64,000 nt of DNA from CAYXLI01 sp964464925 (GTDB taxonomy: Bacteria > Acidobacteriota > Terriglobia > Bryobacterales > Bryobacteraceae): the NCBI GenBank assembly GCA_964464925.1, contig CAYXLI010000016.1:62001-126000 (forward strand), written 5' to 3'. The notes beneath the pieces are model-generated. The model saw only the letters and a list, made by a program, of their open reading frames with translations. It did not search any database and was not told the origin of the DNA. Position numbers and translations under genes: made by a program. This document shows positions 63,124 through 64,000 of this stretch, in pieces (the stretch's first letter is position 1; the number at the start of each line of letters is the position of its first letter).

Positions 63124-63999
63124 TCAAGCAGAAGACGATCGCTCTCGTAGACGACGCAACTGCATTGCTTGAAAATACCCGCGGCATTCGGACGGAATTT
63201 CCGGATCGTTGGCCAGCAGGAACGCGCGGCAATAACCGGCGAGCCAACAAAGCGTTCCGAACAGAAATGGCCGCTTGTTTGCACGATAGAGCGTTTTCGC
63301 GAGGGCATAGACGGGGTGCATCCCGAGTTTCTGATCCCGGACGCCCTCTGTGAACCGGGCCCGAATCACCGACGTGCCTTCTGTCCCCATTGGGCGGTGA
63401 TGCTTGTATTCCAGGTCCGCAAAGGCTGCGGTATTCCATCCCTTCATTCGCGCCATCGCACACGCCAGTGTGTCCTGCCCACCCCACTGCAGCGGTTTAT
63501 GGCCTCCAATCTCTTCGAAGCACTCACGTCTGAAAAACTGGTTCGGGCCCATCACGAGATAGGAGGGAACAGATAGCGATACCTGCGTGCCATCGGCAAG
63601 GCACTCCACGTGCCGTCCACTTGAGATGCCCAGTTTCGGATCGCAGGCGAAACGGGCGATGAGATTCTCGAAATATTTGCTTCCGAAGGTAACATCACCA
63701 TCGAGGAGGCCGATAAACGTCGACGGAACGCCAGTTGCATGCTTCCAGCCTTCCCGGACTGCGAGTACCTGATTCAAAAACGACCTTGGTCCGCCAAAGT
63801 GAACTACCAGCGGCAGGATGAAGGAGAATTTCCGGCCTTCTTCCTCCACGATGGAAGCCGTGTCATCCGTTGAATCGTTGATGCAGACGATCCACAGCTT
63901 TGGCGGCACGGTCTGACTGCACACAGAGGTCAGCGTTCCTCTGATGTGCTCCGCTTCATTCCTTACGGACGTAAGTAGAATGTACGACCGGTCTTCCAT
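63124..63999 (-). CDS. Glycosyltransferase family 2 (GT-A)
   Basis: A 291-residue GT-A transferase. It starts at ATG 63999 against the window edge, so a longer N-terminus outside cannot be excluded. Typical motifs: LLTSVRNEAEHIRGTL, CINDSTDDTA, and the metal/nucleotide-sugar DxD as LDGDVTF (Asp100, Asp102), then GGHKPLQWGGQDT near the acceptor site. It lies 18 bp upstream of the GT4 gene in the same direction, suggesting a surface-polysaccharide operon continuing beyond the window. Confidence 0.87.
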   Translation of the reverse strand: MEDRSYILLTSVRNEAEHIRGTLTSVCSQTVPPKLWIVCINDSTDDTASIVEEEGRKFSFILPLVVHFGGPRSFLNQVLAVREGWKHATGVPSTFIGLLDGDVTFGSKYFENLIARFACDPKLGISSGRHVECLADGTQVSLSVPSYLVMGPNQFFRRECFEEIGGHKPLQWGGQDTLACAMARMKGWNTAAFADLEYKHHRPMGTEGTSVIRARFTEGVRDQKLGMHPVYALAKTLYRANKRPFLFGTLCWLAGYCRAFLLANDPEIPSECRGYFQAMQLRRLRERSSSA

Positions 64000-64000
64000 T

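Overview
The window looks like an Acidobacteriota chromosome, most likely of the Bryobacterales/Solibacter type. This is inferred from gene content: a very large Oar-type TonB receptor, a protein of the VWFA-related Acidobacterial family, two FG-GAP/ASPIC-UnbV proteins, several Tat-exported Gfo/Idh/MocA oxidoreductases and sugar-phosphate epimerase-like TIM barrels, and moderately high GC. No phage, insertion sequence, CRISPR array or rRNA was seen. There is one tRNA, tRNA-Arg(TCT).

Layout. 1-9.3 kb: a partial TPR/TonB-C protein, class II ribonucleotide reductase nrdJ with an NrdR-box-like palindrome inside its promoter, a penicillin-acylase-family hydrolase, a CNNM/CBS transporter, an anaerobic sulfatase-maturase-like radical SAM enzyme and a Dps ferritin. 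9.3-18.6 kb: ruvA-ruvB-folK (folK apparently starting at CTG inside the ruvB stop), rsmE, a small cytochrome c, two Gfo/Idh/MocA proteins, a beta-propeller lipoprotein, a methyltransferase/zinc-ribbon fusion and a double GNAT. 18.6-27 kb: tRNA-Arg, ppk1, a selenocysteine formate dehydrogenase operon (fdhA with in-frame UGA and SECIS hairpin, fdhB, nrfD-like anchor) and a class III aminotransferase.

27-45.6 kb: a long minus-strand block in the transcription order TonB receptor, TPR, TPR, heptaheme cytochrome, VWFA protein, UnbV protein, NarX-like kinase, NarL-like regulator, second UnbV protein and SGNH hydrolase, mostly with overlapping reading frames. Divergent from it is a membrane protein with a conserved N-terminal domain and two malectin-like domains. 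This block is the best candidate here for an undescribed functional system, probably an envelope surface/redox module under two-component control. 45.6-55 kb: bacilliredoxin-yceH-hydrolase operon, rplU-rpmA-obgE, a diheme cytochrome, DUF423, OsmC and an ATP-dependent DNA ligase. 55-64 kb: a zinc-ribbon membrane protein, a PLP decarboxylase, a glycan-degradation group (GH29 fucosidase, BNR-type propeller, heparinase-like protein) and two glycosyltransferases cut off by the window edge.

The region is gene dense. No gene-free stretch exceeds 300 bases, and about half of the convergent gene pairs overlap at their 3' ends. All assignments come from reading the sequence and recalling protein families; no database search was run.
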